Source: an uncultured Collinsella sp.
GTDB taxonomy: Bacteria > Actinomycetota > Coriobacteriia > Coriobacteriales > Coriobacteriaceae
Assembly (NCBI GenBank): GCA_900552345.1
Contig: URZN01000115.1
Location: 1-5,348 of the forward strand
Direction: 5' to 3'
Length of the DNA stretch: 5,348 nt
The notes under the pieces are model-generated. The model was not told the DNA's origin. It saw only the letters and a program-made list of their open reading frames with translations, and did not search any database. The translations under genes and the position numbers were made by a program. Of this stretch, positions 4,382-5,348 are shown one piece after another (the stretch's first letter is position 1; each line of letters starts with the position of its first letter).

Positions 4382-5306
4382 GTGGCTCGATAGGCCCGAA
4401 TATCCGTAAGGAAGGTGCTCGCTCTCATATGTGCTGATATGCCTCGCCTCGCGAACCTTGGGATGCTTCCTGAGGTAATCCCTCAATTCGAGCCACTCTT
4501 TATGCTCATAACGCTTCGAAATCGTTTCCCCGTCGACAGTTTCCTTCACATAATGGTATGTTCGAACGCCTTCGAACTTGCCGAACCCGTTCTCGACGCT
4601 GAAGTTTCTGAACCAGCGCGAAAACCCATTCAGGTCCATGAAGTTGACTTGGGGATGCCTGTCTTTCGTTCGTTCGAATGAGTGGACGAGCGGAGTGCCT
4701 TTGACTTGTTCCAGGCCGAAGGCTTCCATTTCGCGGGCCTGCTCCTTTTTCCAGAATTCGAGATACGACGTCAGCGTCTCGCTTATCGAGATCCTCCGCA
4801 CGCTTTTCTTGCTTTTGGGCGAGCGAACGCTTCGATCGGCCGCGAACTGCTGCTCAATGAGGATGCTTCTGTTCTCGACGGAGACATCGGACCACGTCAT
4901 CCCGAGGGCTTCTGCCCTTCTCATGTCGGTGTCGAGCATGAGCATCACGCATGTGATGTGCGCGTCCGGTTCTCGATTGAGTAGGATGTCGAGTAGGCGA
5001 GCGGCGTGATGGTTCCTTCGCGGTTGTCGTGGAACTTTTTTGCGTACGAGCCGACGGTGTCCCTCGATTTTTGGACGTAGGTGCCGCTGTTGAGTTCTGC
5101 CTTGTAGGCTTCGAGTGCGGCGTCGACCCCTCGGCTTTTGGTGGTATGTATGGTCTGCCACGGCGAATAGCGGTATTTGCCCGTGACCGGATCCTTGCCG
5201 AGGCTGTGACGGTAGCGCCACGTGTATTTGTCGCGGCGTTGCTTCGTTCCTTTGCCTATGACGAGAGGTCGGTCGTTCATCGTGTTCCTTGCCTGAAGTG
5301 CCTGAG

Positions 5307-5348
5307 CTGTCTCTTATACACATCTGACGCTGCCGACGATCTTACGCG
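5307..5348. other. Illumina Nextera adapter and index read-through (not genomic)
   Basis: ctgtctcttatacacatct (5307-5325) is the reverse complement of the Tn5 mosaic end used in Nextera libraries. It is followed by gacgctgccgacga (5326-5339), the Read 1 adapter portion. The next eight bases, tcttacgc (5340-5347), are the reverse complement of the i5 index gcgtaaga that I recall as S517, and the final g fits the start of the P5 arm. True sequence therefore ends at about 5306. Confidence 0.97.

Larger units (their letters stand above)
3926..5280 (-). pseudogene. Tyrosine-recombinase (phage/ICE-type) integrase, internally deleted and frameshifted
   Basis: The reading frame begins at ATG 5280, with caaggaac 4 nt upstream. 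Residues 18-66 (KYTWRYRHSL...YSPWQTIHTTKSRG) resemble the AP2-like arm-DNA-binding domain, and a core-binding domain begins near residue 73 (RDTVGSYAKKF). Around 4993-5005 this frame loses similarity, and another frame takes up directly with a catalytic domain: LLDILLNREP, then MLMLDTDMRRAEALGMTW with the first catalytic Arg (near 4915), then SPKSKKSVRR, the beta-hairpin Lys region (near 4800-4830). Nearly the whole core-binding domain is therefore missing. The HxLRHT, LGH and tyrosine motifs are also absent: the frame reads GLSSH near 4390 and then runs into a tandem repeat and an unfamiliar module. An active recombinase is not expected. A chimeric assembly is possible, since the contig end carries adapter sequence. 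Confidence 0.8.

Noticed and set aside
1..5306. tRNA or rRNA gene, including a tRNA attachment site for the integrase
   Set aside because: No cloverleaf, TTCGA-type T-loop context or rRNA-like segment was seen on either strand by eye.
3926..5323. A 465-residue - strand open frame beginning MCIRDS
   Set aside because: Its first residues are translated from the Nextera adapter and the next hundred are the wrong frame of the integrase N-terminus. Only the part below about 5005 is real coding sequence.

Overview
The window looks like the end of a contig from a high-GC Gram-positive gut bacterium of the Coriobacteriia, most likely Collinsella or a close relative. This rests on recognising the style of the proteins (KDPG aldolase, the NPFKPT-type AAA+ ATPase, the integrase) and on the GC-rich third codon positions of the first two genes. 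It is not a database result.

Layout. (1) 2-1140, + strand: the 3' end of a PfkB-family sugar kinase (probably 2-keto-3-deoxygluconate kinase), then a complete KHG/KDPG aldolase with a clean intrinsic terminator. Together these are the last two steps of hexuronate/ketodeoxygluconate breakdown. The 254-bp gap between them holds three hairpins. (2) 1196-1532: no gene; three long inverted repeats in a row. (3) 1533-2225, - strand: a GntR/FCD transcription regulator that converges on the aldolase and probably controls it. (4) 2226-2736: no gene. This stretch has a possible gntR promoter, a + strand terminator-like hairpin, a 160-bp MITE-like element with about 30-bp terminal inverted repeats, and a 90-bp array of nine 10-bp units (three exact 20-bp repeats at its core) that ends 16 bp before the next start codon. 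(5) 2747-3838, + strand: a stand-alone AAA+ ATPase with a C-terminal winged helix. (6) 3839-4010: a cluster of palindromic repeats (agacgNaaa...tttNcgtc). (7) 3926-5280, - strand: a tyrosine-recombinase integrase pseudogene. Its core-binding domain is missing at a frame-changing deletion, its second catalytic box is absent, and it runs into an unrecognised C-terminal module. (8) 5307-5348 is not biological: it is an Illumina Nextera transposase adapter followed by an index sequence.

How it fits together. The left half is a sugar-acid catabolic locus with its regulator. The right half looks like a decayed mobile-element margin carrying an orphan regulatory-type ATPase behind a repeat-built promoter. 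The most interesting non-coding signals are the phased promoter repeats, the palindrome cluster between the ATPase and the integrase remnant, and the large intergenic hairpins, whose G.U pairs favour the transcribed strand. I did not find a convincing complete new defence or mobile system. Adapter sequence at the contig end also calls for caution about the assembly near that end.
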